64,000 nucleotides of DNA, from assembly GCF_001618005.1 (NCBI RefSeq), contig NZ_LQXA01000034.1:1-64000 (forward strand), given 5' to 3'. A program made the position numbers and the translations under genes. Origin of the DNA: Clavibacter tessellarius (GTDB taxonomy: Bacteria > Actinomycetota > Actinomycetes > Actinomycetales > Microbacteriaceae). The notes beneath the pieces are model-generated. The model searched no databases. It saw nothing but the letters and a program-made list of their open reading frames with translations, and had not been told where the DNA came from. This document shows, piece by piece, positions 54,703-64,000 of the stretch. Numbering within the stretch: position 1 is the first letter of the stretch; each line of letters opens with the position of its first letter.

Positions 54703-56901
54703 ATGCGCAGCAAGCTCCTGTGGCCGACGGCCGCCGTCGCCGCCACGGTGGCGGGCGCGATCATCCCGATGCTCTTCTTCCGCCGGTACTACTTCGTGAA
54801 CGACACGGAGGCGGGGGCGTTCGGGCAGTGGTGGGAGATCGGCGACCGGCTCATGTCGGGGAACTGGTCGCTGCTCAACCCGACCGTCTGGCAGTCCGGC
54901 AACTACCAGGCCGAGGGCGCCTGGGGCATCTACAGCCCGTTCATCTGGCTGATCGGCCTCGGCTCGCACGTGCTGTTCGACGCCGCCCTGTACTCCACCA
55001 TCGTGAAGCTCGCGTGCCTGGCGATCGGATCGGCCGGCTTCTTCGTCCTCGCCCGCAGCTACGGCATCCCCCGCGCCTGGTCCGCGGTCGTCGCCACGGC
55101 CGCGCCCCTGGCCGGCTTCACCCTCTTCTACGACGCACCGTCCTGGGTGAACGGCCTCATGGCCTGGTGCTGGTGGCCCCTCGCGGTGGGCCTCACCCGG
55201 CGGAGCGTCCTCCTCAACCGCACGCCGTACGGCGGGATCGCGGCCTCCCTGCTGCTCATCGGCATCGGGTACGTCTCCACGACCCTCATGCTCGCGGCGG
55301 CCCTCGCGGCCATCCTCTTCGAGGCCGTGCTGCGACGCGACCGGGGCGCGATCTGGCGGGCGCTCGCCGCGTCGACGGTCGCCGGCCTCTTCACGATCGT
55401 CGTCCACCTCCCCGGCCTGCTCACCGCGTCGGTGTCCGGCCGCAACGAGGGCGTGGTGAACACGGGCTTCCTCGGCGTCGACCTCAGCGACCTCGCCATC
55501 TCGGCCATCCCGACGGGCGGGCCGTTCATGGAGACGTACGGGAGCCAGTTCCCCGGCTCCCCGCTCACCTACATCTCCTGGCTCCTCCCGCTGGTGGTGC
55601 TCATCCGGCCCCGCGAGCTCGGCCGCCTCCTGCGCTCCCGTCCGAGCCTCGTCGTGATCGCCGTGGTGGCCCTCGTCGCCGTGAGCGCGCCGTCCCAGAT
55701 CGGCCCGCTGCGCTTCCCCGTCCGGGTCCTCCCGTTCGTGGCCGGCTCCGTCCTGCTGATCCTGGCGCTCGGCCTGTCGCGCGCACGACGCACCGTCGTC
55801 ACGCGGCGGCACCTCGCGGTGGCCCTGCTCATCGTCGTCGCGACCGGCGCGCTCATGGGCCTGCAGGCGCCCCGCGAGTGGCGCGCCATCGTCGTCGGCA
55901 TGCTCGTGTCGGCCGTCCTCGTCGGGGTGGCGATGGGAGTCGCGGGAGCGGACCTCGGCCGGGTGTCCGCCCTGCCGCTCCTCCGGCGCGTCGTGCGCAC
56001 CCGCGACGCCGGCGGGGTGACCCGCGGGCTCGCGATGATGGCCGTCGCGGGGACCCTCGTCGCGCTCGTCCCGCAGCACGCCTTCTCGCCGGCCTCGCCG
56101 CTCACCAGCTACTGGCTGCCCTCCGACGTCGTCGAGTACTCGACCCAGCTGCCCGACTCGCGTGGCGACGTCCTCGTGGTCGGCTGGTCGGACGACGACT
56201 TCTACGACGAGTCGCTGGCCGGCAACTCCTGGTACATCACCGGCAAGCCGGTGCAGAACGCCTACTCGTCCGTCTACTACCCGGGCTACTCCAAGGCCGT
56301 CTGCATGCAGTACAACGGCTTCACCTGCGGCCAGCTCTACGAGCAGCTCTTCCAGCCGGTGCAGCGCTCGGAGACGGGGACCGACCTCGTCGACCTGCTG
56401 GGCGTCAGCACGGTGCAGATCGTCAAGATCCAGCGCGGCCTCGACTCCTCGCGCGCCGTGCCGTCCGCGGACTGGACGGTCGTCCCCGAGGGGTGGCACG
56501 TCGTCCAGGACACCCCGCACACGCGCACGATCGTGCGCGACCAGCCCGTCGCCGGCGCCGGCGGCATCGCGTGGACCTCCGCGGGCACGTCGGCCACCGT
56601 CCTCCACCAGGATCCGATGGGCACCACCTTCCGGATCGACTCCGTGCCGGCGGACGGCGGGCGCGTCGCCCTGTCCCTCATCCCCTGGCCGGGCTACCAG
56701 GTCGACGGCGGCACGCTCTCCGCGGATCCCGTCGACGACATGCTCCTCGGCGTGGACGTGACGGCGGCGGACGAGGGCCGCACCGTCACGGTCTCCTTCT
56801 GGAGCCCCGGGTGGCAGGTCCAGCTGGGCTCGGGGATCCTCATGCTCGTCCTCATCGTCGTCTGGGCGCTCCTGCGCCGGCGGGCGCGGAAGCGCGCGTG
56901 A
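54703..56901 (+). CDS. Large polytopic membrane protein, GT-C-like, with extracytoplasmic domain
   Basis: A 732-residue protein with about 11-12 hydrophobic segments up to residue 460, an extracytoplasmic soluble domain (about 470-695, with YSTQLPDSRGDVLVVGWSDD) and a final membrane helix followed by RRRARKRA. The first outer loop FVNDTEAGAFGQWWEIGDRL has acidic residues where GT-C glycosyltransferases keep their catalytic base, and SPFIWLIGLG and WVNGLMAWCWWPLAVGL are membrane-embedded. I infer a GT-C-like transferase using lipid-linked sugars, but it is not proven. Two cysteines (KAVCMQYNGFTCGQ) could form an outer disulfide. It overlaps the next GT2 gene by GTGA. Confidence 0.75.
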   Translation: MRSKLLWPTAAVAATVAGAIIPMLFFRRYYFVNDTEAGAFGQWWEIGDRLMSGNWSLLNPTVWQSGNYQAEGAWGIYSPFIWLIGLGSHVLFDAALYSTIVKLACLAIGSAGFFVLARSYGIPRAWSAVVATAAPLAGFTLFYDAPSWVNGLMAWCWWPLAVGLTRRSVLLNRTPYGGIAASLLLIGIGYVSTTLMLAAALAAILFEAVLRRDRGAIWRALAASTVAGLFTIVVHLPGLLTASVSGRNEGVVNTGFLGVDLSDLAISAIPTGGPFMETYGSQFPGSPLTYISWLLPLVVLIRPRELGRLLRSRPSLVVIAVVALVAVSAPSQIGPLRFPVRVLPFVAGSVLLILALGLSRARRTVVTRRHLAVALLIVVATGALMGLQAPREWRAIVVGMLVSAVLVGVAMGVAGADLGRVSALPLLRRVVRTRDAGGVTRGLAMMAVAGTLVALVPQHAFSPASPLTSYWLPSDVVEYSTQLPDSRGDVLVVGWSDDDFYDESLAGNSWYITGKPVQNAYSSVYYPGYSKAVCMQYNGFTCGQLYEQLFQPVQRSETGTDLVDLLGVSTVQIVKIQRGLDSSRAVPSADWTVVPEGWHVVQDTPHTRTIVRDQPVAGAGGIAWTSAGTSATVLHQDPMGTTFRIDSVPADGGRVALSLIPWPGYQVDGGTLSADPVDDMLLGVDVTAADEGRTVTVSFWSPGWQVQLGSGILMLVLIVVWALLRRRARKRA

Positions 56902-57872
56902 GCGGGGGAGCGGGCGTGGACGCGGGGGCGCGCGTCGTCGCGGTCGTCGTGGCCTGGAACCGGCGCGACCTCGTGGTCGAGACCCTGGCGGCGCTCGCCG
57001 CGCAGACCGCGCGGCTGCACGAGGTGGTCGTCATCGACAACGCCTCGACGGACGGCTCGGCCGACGTCATCCGCGAGCGCTTCCCGGACGTGGCCCTCAC
57101 GACGCTGCCGACGAACACCGGCGGGGCGGGCGGCTTCACGGCCGGCATCGAGCGCGCGCTCACGGCGCACGACGCCGAGCTCGTCTGGCTGATGGACGAC
57201 GACACCGTGCCGGATCCCACCGCGCTCGAGGAGCTGCTCCGCGCCCGCGCCGCCGCCCCGCGCGGCACCGTCGTGCTCGCGTCCGCGGTGCGCTGGACGG
57301 ACGGGCGCCCGCATCCCATGAACACGCCGCGCACGAGGCCGTCGGCGAGCCGCCGGAGCATCGCGCGTGCCGCCGAGCACGGCTGCACGCCCGTCCGCAC
57401 GGCGTCGTTCGTGTCGATGATGATCGAGGCCGACGCCATCCGCGCGCACGGGCTGCCGATGGCCGACTACTTCCTCTGGAACGACGACTTCGAGTACTCG
57501 TCCCGGCTGCTCCGTCGGGGGCGCGGGTACCTGGTGCACGGCAGCACGGTCGAGCACCGCACGCGCACGTTCGGGTCGACCGACGTGGATCCCGGTGCCC
57601 GGTTCGTGTTCGAGGTCCGCAACAAGATCTGGATGCTGCTGCGCTCCCGAGCGCTGTCGCCCGCCGAGCGGGTCCTCTACGCCGGGGCCGCCCTCGTCAG
57701 CTGGACCCGCACGATCGCCCGCTCCGGCGACCGCGGGCTGCTCCTGCGCGGCCTGGTCGACGGCGTCCGCCAGGGGCTCGCCCGCCCTCCTCGACCCGCG
57801 CACGAGGTGCTCGACGGCCTCGGCGAGATCACCGCCGGCATCCGACGCCTCGAGGGATCCGCCGGCCGCTGA
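56898..57872 (+). CDS. GT2-family glycosyltransferase (GlfT1/rhamnosyltransferase-like)
   Basis: A 324-residue GT-A enzyme related to GlfT1 and WbbL-type transferases. VVAVVVAWNRRDLVVETLAA, VVIDNASTDGSADVIRERF, LPTNTGGAGGFTAGIERAL and VWLMDDDTVPDPTALEEL (metal-binding DDD) are the donor site. YFLWNDDFEYSSRLLRRG is the acceptor-side signature of this subfamily. The last 80 residues are amphipathic and probably membrane-associated. The GTG start overlaps the stop of the membrane protein gene, so they probably act in one pathway. A rhamnosyl or galactofuranosyl donor fits the neighbouring rml and glf genes. Confidence 0.85.
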   Translation: MSGGAGVDAGARVVAVVVAWNRRDLVVETLAALAAQTARLHEVVVIDNASTDGSADVIRERFPDVALTTLPTNTGGAGGFTAGIERALTAHDAELVWLMDDDTVPDPTALEELLRARAAAPRGTVVLASAVRWTDGRPHPMNTPRTRPSASRRSIARAAEHGCTPVRTASFVSMMIEADAIRAHGLPMADYFLWNDDFEYSSRLLRRGRGYLVHGSTVEHRTRTFGSTDVDPGARFVFEVRNKIWMLLRSRALSPAERVLYAGAALVSWTRTIARSGDRGLLLRGLVDGVRQGLARPPRPAHEVLDGLGEITAGIRRLEGSAGR

Positions 57873-57882
57873 CGCCGCCGGT

Positions 57883-58905
57883 TCAGTCGCGGCGGTAGGG
57901 CACCTCGGAGGAGGCCGTCCGCACCGTGCCGTCGGCGGGATCGGCGGGGCGGCCGACGTGCGACGCGACGAGGTAGAGCGGCCGGTTCTGCACCTCGGCG
58001 TACACCCGCCCGAGGTAGCTCCCCAGCACGCTGAGCATGATGATCTGCACGCCGCCCACGAAGAGGATGGCGATCACGGTGAACGTCCACCCGGGGACGA
58101 CGCTCGACGGGTCGATGGCCCGGCTCACCAGGACGTACACGACGGCCAGCGCGCTGAGCGCCGACACGACGAGGCCCACGAGCTGGATGAGCTTCAGCGG
58201 GAACGTCGAGAAGCCGAGGATCCCGTCGGCGGCGAACTTGATCATCTTCCGCAGCGGGTAGCCGGTGACGCCCGCGTGGCGCTCGTCGCGGTCGAACTGC
58301 ACGCTCGTCTGCCGGAAGCCGACGTAGGACACCATGCCGCGGAGGAAGCGGTTCCGCTCCGGGAAACGCTTGACGGCGTCGATGACCTTCCGGTCGATGA
58401 GCCGGAAGTCCCCGGTGTCGCGGGGGATGTCGATCTCGGCGACGAGCGCGAGCGTGCGGTAGAACGCGCCCGCGGTGGCCTTCTTGAAGAGCGAGTCCTT
58501 GCGCGTGCGCCGCTGCGCGTAGACGACGTTGTAGCCCTCCTGCCAGCGGCGGATGAGCTCGACGGCGACGCGCGGGGGATCCTGCAGGTCGGTGTCCATG
58601 ATGACCGCCGCGTCGCCCGAGGCGTGATCGAGGCCGGCGGTGACCGCGATCTGGTGCCCGAAGTTGCGGGAGAAGTCGATGACCTGCACGCGGTCGTCCG
58701 CGGCGGCCAGCGCGTGGAGGCGCTCGAGGGACCCGTCGGCCGACCCGTCGTTCACGTAGATGAACTCGAAGCGCATGCCGAGCTGCGCCGCGTCCAGCTC
58801 CTCGTGGAGCGTCCGCGTGAACACGTCGATGCTCCCCTCCTCGTTGAAGGTGGGGAGGATGAAGCTCACGAGCGGCGCGGGCGTCTGGTGCTGGTCTGCT
58901 GTCAC
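57883..58905 (-). CDS. GT2 polyprenol-phosphate glycosyltransferase (GtrB/DPM-like)
   Basis: A 340-residue transferase that should make polyprenol-phosphate-linked sugar on the cytoplasmic side. SFILPTFNEEGSIDVFTRTL, YVNDGSADGSLERL, SRNFGHQIAVTAGLDHASGD and VIMDTDLQDPP (D-x-D motif) are classical GtrB motifs. KKATAGAFYRTL and DTGDFRLIDRKVIDAV complete the GT-A domain. Two C-terminal membrane helices lie at about 235-258 and 271-295, ending SYLGRVYAEVQNRPLYLV. A GtrA-type partner is at 49.6 kb. Only ten bases separate its end from the convergent GT2 gene. Confidence 0.9.
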   Translation of the reverse strand: MTADQHQTPAPLVSFILPTFNEEGSIDVFTRTLHEELDAAQLGMRFEFIYVNDGSADGSLERLHALAAADDRVQVIDFSRNFGHQIAVTAGLDHASGDAAVIMDTDLQDPPRVAVELIRRWQEGYNVVYAQRRTRKDSLFKKATAGAFYRTLALVAEIDIPRDTGDFRLIDRKVIDAVKRFPERNRFLRGMVSYVGFRQTSVQFDRDERHAGVTGYPLRKMIKFAADGILGFSTFPLKLIQLVGLVVSALSALAVVYVLVSRAIDPSSVVPGWTFTVIAILFVGGVQIIMLSVLGSYLGRVYAEVQNRPLYLVASHVGRPADPADGTVRTASSEVPYRRD

Positions 58906-58978
58906 GTGCGGGAGTCCCTCGTCGGAAGCGTGTCGTGGTGGGCGGCAGGGCGTCGCAGGGCGTCGCCGGGTGCGCGGC

Positions 58979-60802
58979 TCAGCCTATGTCGATGCGGTAG
59001 AGCACGGCCGCCGCGCCGGTCGACGGGTCGTAGACCTCCCGTGCCACCTCCACGAGCCCGGGGACCTCCGCGGGGTCCACCCCGTCCGTGCACTCCGAGA
59101 GGGCGAGGTACCACCGGATGCCCGCGGCCTCGGTGGCCTGCGGGTCGACGCGACCGGCGGTCAGCGCCTCCCGCGCGGCGTCCACCGCGCCCTTGTCCTG
59201 GGGCCAGGCCATCCCGAGGTTGTAGTGCGCGACGGATCGGCCGGAGTCGATCTTCACGATCTGGGGATCGAGGCACGGGCCGGCCACGACGGCTCCCTCC
59301 GTGACGTCGGCGGTCACGTCCCGGATGGCCCGGTCCGCGGGCTCCTGGAACGTGATCTGCCCGGTGCCGCGCCCGGCGATGAAGAAGCGCGCCCAGTCCA
59401 CGGCGCTCGCGGCGCCGACGGCCACGATCACGACGGCGGCCGCCGCGACGACGGCGCGGGTACGACGCGGGGCGGGGCGGTCGGCGCCGTCCTCGGGGAC
59501 CGGGCGGAGCGTCCGCACCGCGACGTCGAGCAGCACGGGGACGATGGTCACGGCGATGAGCAGGAACGAGTCGATCCAGAGCCGGTAGGGCTCCTGGTTC
59601 GCGCGCCACAGGTCGTTGGTCGAGGTCATGGCCCAGGCGAGCATCGCGCCGGACGCGTAGGCGATCCAGATGGTGCGCCGGGCGCGGATGCCCGCGACGA
59701 GGATCACGATGAGCGGCAGGAGGAGCGCGGCGCCCGCCAGGGGACCGAGCGGCAGGGCCACCCCCAGGTCCTTGCTCGACGCGACCCGGTAGGAGAGGAA
59801 CGGGTCTCCCGCCGCCGACGCGAGCACGGTCGTCACGATCTGCGGCATCGTCGCGAGGAGCGCTGCGCCAATGGGCACGAGCGCGAGTCCCCGGGTGCGT
59901 CCGATGGTCGCGAGGAGCCCCGGGACGGTGGGGACCAGGCCGACGACGAAGGCGGGGAGGGGCCCGACGGTCCCCGCGACGACGACCGCGAGGGCGAGGG
60001 AGACCGGCACGAGCACCGCGGACAGCACGAGGAGGCGCCGTCGAGGGCGCTCGAGCACGGCGTACGCGGCGACCACGTAGAAGGAGAGGAAGACGGTCGC
60101 GAGGAACGCGTAGACGTGCACGTTGAGCAGGCCGCCGACCACGACGCCCACCAGCACGAGCGTGACGAAGCGCGAGCGGCGGGACGACCCGCGGAGCGTG
60201 GGCACCAGGGCGGCGAGGAACGCGATGCCGGCGACGGAGAGCGCGGCGGCCTCGCCGTTCAGCGTGAACAGCACCCCGAACGGCCCCCAGAGGACGGCGT
60301 GCGAGCTCATCTGCCAGAACCACGCGCCCGGGCCCGAGGTCCAGGCGAACGTCCCGAGCATGAGCGGCGCGAAGCCGAGGACGCCGGTCCACGCGCGGCC
60401 CGAGACCCGGATGCAGGCGATGGCGATGGCCGCCACGAGGCCCGCCTGGATGAGGGTGCCGACGACGTTCCAGGCCGTGACCGGCCCGATCCCCGTGAGG
60501 TGACCGACGGCGCCGAGCACGAGGTAGTAGAGGTGCGGGTACGTGTTGCGGCCGGACTCGGTGAACGGCTCGACCGAGGCGAAGTCCCCGCGCGCGAAGT
60601 TGACCACCATCGACAGGTAGGAGAGCTGGTCGTACACGAAGTAGTCGCGGAACGACGTCAGCACGCTGGGTGCGCGGTGCACGAGCATCCCGACCTGGGT
60701 CACGAGGAAGAGGAGGACGGCGGCCGCGACGGACAGCGCGGACGTCAGGCGCCGGGGCGTGTCCTGCCGCGTGCTCCGGGTGGGGGATTCGAGTGAGGGC
60801 AC
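58979..60802 (-). CDS. Large polytopic membrane protein, possible GT-C glycosyltransferase
   Basis: A 607-residue protein with about 11-12 hydrophobic segments and a C-terminal extracytoplasmic domain (about 490-607, containing GPCLDPQIVKI and YLALSECTDGVD with a likely cysteine pair). The first outer loop, FRDYFVYDQLSYLSMVVNFA, has acidic residues in a GT-C-like position. YPHLYYLVLGAVGHLTGIG and NVHVYAFLATVFLSFYVVA follow. The start is GTG at 60802, eight bases after TAGCAT on the minus strand. Located upstream of gtrB on the same strand (73 bases), whose lipid-linked product would be a natural substrate. Function is inferred. Confidence 0.72.
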   Translation of the reverse strand: MPSLESPTRSTRQDTPRRLTSALSVAAAVLLFLVTQVGMLVHRAPSVLTSFRDYFVYDQLSYLSMVVNFARGDFASVEPFTESGRNTYPHLYYLVLGAVGHLTGIGPVTAWNVVGTLIQAGLVAAIAIACIRVSGRAWTGVLGFAPLMLGTFAWTSGPGAWFWQMSSHAVLWGPFGVLFTLNGEAAALSVAGIAFLAALVPTLRGSSRRSRFVTLVLVGVVVGGLLNVHVYAFLATVFLSFYVVAAYAVLERPRRRLLVLSAVLVPVSLALAVVVAGTVGPLPAFVVGLVPTVPGLLATIGRTRGLALVPIGAALLATMPQIVTTVLASAAGDPFLSYRVASSKDLGVALPLGPLAGAALLLPLIVILVAGIRARRTIWIAYASGAMLAWAMTSTNDLWRANQEPYRLWIDSFLLIAVTIVPVLLDVAVRTLRPVPEDGADRPAPRRTRAVVAAAAVVIVAVGAASAVDWARFFIAGRGTGQITFQEPADRAIRDVTADVTEGAVVAGPCLDPQIVKIDSGRSVAHYNLGMAWPQDKGAVDAAREALTAGRVDPQATEAAGIRWYLALSECTDGVDPAEVPGLVEVAREVYDPSTGAAAVLYRIDIG

Positions 60803-60926
60803 GGGGGTCGATGCTACCAGCCGGGTCGGCGACGGCCCGGGGGCGGACGGGCCGGGACGGCCGGCCGGAGCGGTGCGCTCCTCCCCGGCTCCCCGCGCGC
60901 CACGGTGGCTGCGGCCCGCCCCCGGG

Positions 60927-60932
60927 TAGACT
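60927..60932 (+). promoter_or_regulatory. Probable -10 box of the GT2-glf-glfT2 run
   Basis: TAGACT in the 213-base divergent interval. The predicted 77-base leader ends in CAGGAGGG before the ATG at 61016. On the other strand TAGCAT (60811-60816) serves the membrane protein gene. A second candidate, TACCCT (61873-61878), lies just before glf. Confidence 0.4.
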
Positions 60933-61015
60933 CGGCGGCTCGACGCCCGAGCCCGTCTCGGCCGCGTCCGGCCACCGTCACACGCGACGCTGCGCACGCA
61001 GCAGGAGGGACGCGC

Positions 61016-63094
<2,079 letters not shown>

Positions 63095-63095
<1 letters not shown>

Positions 63096-64000
63096 TGGCC
63101 GCCGCGGACCAGGGCGCCCCCGTGCAGCTCGACCTCATCCAGCGCGTCATCCTGCCCTCCGACCACGACCCGGACATCCTCCCGCTCTACGTGGACGCCG
63201 ACTACTGGACGAGCATCCCCGTGACGCCGCAGAAGCGCCGCCGCTCGCCGCTGCGCGTGGTCGACTCGGACGCGGACAAGGCCGTCGTCCGCCTCAGCGA
63301 CATGGGCATCACCAGCGCCATCACGGGCGACCGCGGCTTCCGGGTCCCGCACCGCCGCAAGGTCTCGTTCGGCACCTACTTCAACGCGTTCCCCGCGTCC
63401 TACTGGCGCTCCAGCACCAGCCTCGACGGCGTCGTGCTCGAGGTCGAGACGACCGGCAGCGGACAGGTCATCGTGTACCGCTCCAACGCGCGGGGCGTCA
63501 TCCAGAAGGTCGACGGCGCGTCGGTGTCGGGTCCCACGACCTCGCGCTTCGAGCTGCCGTTCACCTACTTCGCTGACGGCGGCTGGTACTGGTTCGACCT
63601 GATGGGCGAGGAGGCCGACTTCGCGCTCGTCGAGGCGGGCTGGTACGCCCCCGAGGGCACCGTCCCCACGACGGGCGCCGCGGGATCGGTGAGCATCGCG
63701 ATCACGACGCTCAACCGCGCCGAGTACTGCGTGAAGCTCCTCACGGACATCGGCGAGAAGCCCGACGTCGCGGCGCTCCTGGACCACGTCTACGTCACGG
63801 ACCAGGGCACGCAGAAGGTCGCCGACCAGCCCGCGTTCCCGCGTGCGCAGGAGCTCCTCGGCGAGAAGCTCCGCGTGATCGACCAGGCCAACCTCGGCGG
63901 ATCCGGCGGCTTCTCCCGCGGCATGTACGAGACGCTGAAGGAGGGCGCGAGCGACTACGTCCTCGTCATGGACGACGACATCACGCTCGAGCCGGAGAGC
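63095..64000 (+). CDS. glfT2: GlfT2-like galactofuranosyltransferase, N-terminal part (cut by window edge)
   Basis: First 302 codons of a polymerising galactofuranosyltransferase. The N-terminal 170 or so residues form the beta-sandwich domain specific to GlfT2 (LQRVILPSDHD-like start as DLIQRVILPSDHDPDI, FGTYFNAFPASYWRSST). The GT-A domain then begins at VSIAITTLNRAEYCVKLL, with NLGGSGGFSRGMYE and the metal-binding VLVMDDDITLEPES at the window end. The start overlaps the glf stop codon (TGATG), so substrate supply and polymerisation are coupled. The C-terminal catalytic half and any membrane-binding tail lie beyond the window. Confidence 0.92.

Overview
The window is very GC-rich, with frequent GTG starts, many 4-base ATGA/GTGA gene overlaps and G/C-ending codons. 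Several gene types are characteristic of high-GC Gram-positives: LpdA-type quinone reductase, AccA3/AccD5/AccE-like acyl-CoA carboxylase, monofunctional BirA, PH-domain protein, UDP-galactopyranose mutase with a GlfT2-like galactofuranosyltransferase, and LCP protein. This points to Actinobacteria. My best guess is Microbacteriaceae (Clavibacter-like), but the genus is inference. No mobile element, phage gene, rRNA, tRNA or CRISPR array was seen. Gene order from sdh to the cell-wall genes parallels, with rearrangement, the Mycobacterium tuberculosis block from about Rv3264c to Rv3319, so most of the window is old vertical backbone.

Layout. 0-4.6 kb (minus strand): 5' part of ribD behind an FMN riboswitch, then a HAD phosphatase, trpS, xth and a YihY-family membrane protein. 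4.7-6.4 kb: ptsI (PTS Enzyme I). 6.4-10.2 kb: sdhCDAB, converging on ptsI at a shared terminator. 10.2-12.6 kb: divergent glycosyltransferase (MgtA-like) and mannose-1-phosphate guanylyltransferase. 12.7-28.2 kb: nucleoside uptake and salvage, comprising two BMP-type lipoproteins, a double-NBD ATPase, two permeases, cdd, deoA, a nucleoside hydrolase, add, a PTS EIIA/EIIB pair with no EIIC, a MerR regulator with a membrane protein, a phosphohexomutase-family enzyme and purine nucleoside phosphorylase. 28.3-34.3 kb: lpdA, the biotin-carboxylase/BCCP subunit, a small unknown protein, maf, and an RNA methyltransferase without Fe-S ligands. 34.4-37.5 kb: a three-gene signalling cassette (response regulator, histidine kinase, degenerate kinase-like membrane protein). 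37.8-43.3 kb: accE-like and accD, divergent from birA and the PH-domain gene, then purK and purE. 43.3-64 kb: a surface-polysaccharide region with an LCP ligase, glycosyltransferases, Wzm/Wzt exporter, all four dTDP-L-rhamnose genes, GtrA, two polyprenol-phosphate-type glycosyltransferases, two large GT-C-like membrane proteins, glf and glfT2 (cut by the window edge).

How the genes work together. Imported nucleosides are deaminated (Cdd, Add) and phosphorolysed (DeoA, PNP) to pentose-1-phosphates, which the mutase beside PNP could move into central metabolism. The carboxylase subunits and BirA form one functional set. The rml genes, manC, glf and the glycosyltransferases would supply rhamnose, mannose and galactofuranose to a glycan exported by Wzm/Wzt and attached to the wall by the LCP protein. 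A recurring sequence feature is a -10-like TANNNT hexamer exactly 6-7 bases before the start codon of many genes, suggesting widespread leaderless transcription.
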